Shown here: positions 63,537 through 64,000 of the stretch, one piece after another
Position numbering within the stretch: the first letter of the stretch is position 1
Layout: every line of letters begins with the position of its first letter
NCBI GenBank assembly: GCA_018269005.1
Contig: JAFDVK010000024.1
Location: forward strand, 1 to 64,000
Direction of reading: 5' to 3'
Length of the DNA stretch: 64,000 nucleotides
DNA from: Acidobacteriota bacterium
GTDB taxonomy: Bacteria > Acidobacteriota > Blastocatellia > Pyrinomonadales > Pyrinomonadaceae
The notes under the pieces: generated by a model
Database searches by the model: none
The model's input: only the letters and a program-made list of their open reading frames with translations
Told to the model about the DNA's origin: nothing
Translations under genes and position numbers: made by a program

Positions 63537-64000
63537 TCATGCGCTCATTTTTTCCGGCGAGGCGAGGGCGTAGCTAGTGCTGCGTCCGCCGGCCCGTCCG
63601 CGTACCAAGATCCCTTTCTTTATGAGGTCGTCAATATCCCGCGACGCGGTGTCCTGTGAAGTCTTGGAAAGCCTCGCCCACTTGCTCGACGTTAGAGTCC
63701 CGTCGAATCCGTCAAGCAAACGGTTCAAAACTTGTCTTTGGCGCTCGTTGAGCGGCGTGTCTCTGTGAAGATCCCAAAAGTCGGCCTTCGCAAAGACCGA
63801 GCTCAGCGCGTCTTCCGCCTTGTCGAACGCTCCGTTCAGGCAATTCAGGAACCAGCTGAGCCAATCTGTGATGTCGAGCCCGCCTTTTTGGGTTTTCTCG
63901 AGGATCGCGTAGTAGCCTTTACGGTCGCTTCGGATCGCAGAGGAGACGCTGTAGAAACGCTGCGGGCTGCCCTCGGATCGAGCTAACGCGAGGTCGGTTA
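63537..64000 (-). CDS. Fic family protein, C-terminal part (5' end outside window)
   Basis: Fic proteins transfer AMP or related groups to protein hydroxyls. The frame is open to the window end; about 154 residues are visible. TDLALARSEGSPQRFYSVSS and AIRSDRKGYYAILEKTQKGG, then LDITDWLSWFLNCL are the helices that follow the Fic core in this subfamily (DUF4172-type). The last 65 residues form a winged helix (NERQRQVLNRLLDGFDGTLT, SQDTASRDIDDLIKKGILVR). The HPFxxGNGR active site lies outside the window. Probably a regulator-toxin type Fic. Confidence 0.85.
   Translation of the reverse strand, partial: TDLALARSEGSPQRFYSVSSAIRSDRKGYYAILEKTQKGGLDITDWLSWFLNCLNGAFDKAEDALSSVFAKADFWDLHRDTPLNERQRQVLNRLLDGFDGTLTSSKWARLSKTSQDTASRDIDDLIKKGILVRGRAGGRSTSYALASPEKMSA

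Overview
The window reads as one contiguous stretch of a moderately GC-rich bacterial chromosome. My best placement, by inference only, is Acidobacteriota, class Blastocatellia (Pyrinomonadales-like). The reasons are an RHS family with the LVAEYST...DHLGS.RINTD...RHDYHPFGEE core, a CadC-type winged helix fused to a TolB-like propeller, a secreted protein full of NTTGNNNAFFG-type repeats, a fused AroD-AroE, and several zinc-ribbon-headed hypothetical proteins. No rRNA gene, complete tRNA gene or CRISPR array is visible. LAYOUT: (1) 1-2873 is the right end of an integrative island: the 3' end of a type I restriction gene hsdR, two tiny overlapping minus-strand genes, and a tyrosine integrase. 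It ends at a 46-bp 3' half of a tRNA-Val(CAC) gene that fits a displaced attachment site. (2) 2874-6730 is a decayed accessory zone: a polymorphic-toxin-like tip with a candidate immunity gene, a truncated RHS core, a 352-bp palindrome-rich repeat and further short repeats. (3) 6850-36580 is mostly housekeeping: a TspO-like membrane protein with AroDE, a ThiF/MoeB-like E1 enzyme, NDH-2, secreted propellers, RlmB, the adhesin-like repeat protein, an NYN-domain protein, a solitary NFACT-R protein, a dciA-gatC-gatA-(triple FHA-ABC transporter)-tlpA operon, maf, and an hxlR-folK-panB-mntA-hepT-panC operon in which a toxin-antitoxin pair separates the two pantothenate genes and the hepT toxin carries an in-frame amber codon. 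(4) 36587-39995 is a second decayed zone: an inverted copy of the 352-bp repeat, an RHS remnant, a TonB-C protein, and an RHS fragment with an HEFGH metallopeptidase-like tip, followed by dispersed repeats. (5) 40007-62549 is housekeeping again: AlbA_2 protein, membrane proteins, UvrA, a PRMT-like methyltransferase, an M50-like protease, MoaC, MoeA, acyl-CoA dehydrogenase, CutA, a LOG-family protein, FabI, a PfkB kinase, MTA phosphorylase, an MBL-fold hydrolase with a palindromic insert, a parvulin isomerase, methylmalonyl-CoA epimerase and MeaB. (6) 62550-64000 is repeat-rich DNA, an unknown protein and the C-terminal end of a Fic protein. HOW IT FITS TOGETHER: most housekeeping genes lie in tight same-strand runs with 4-bp ATGA overlaps or gaps under 20 bp, suggesting translational coupling. 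The accessory zones 2 and 4 face each other: RHS fragments and the 352-bp repeat occur in opposite orientation on either side of about 31 kb of core genes, so they could be the scars or substrates of an inversion. No wholly new multigene defence system is evident. The strongest leads are the tRNA-Val island boundary with its two tiny genes, the RHS tip/immunity cassettes, the amber-interrupted HepT, the frameshifted signal-peptide gene at 56.0-56.7 kb and the coding palindrome inside the MBL hydrolase.
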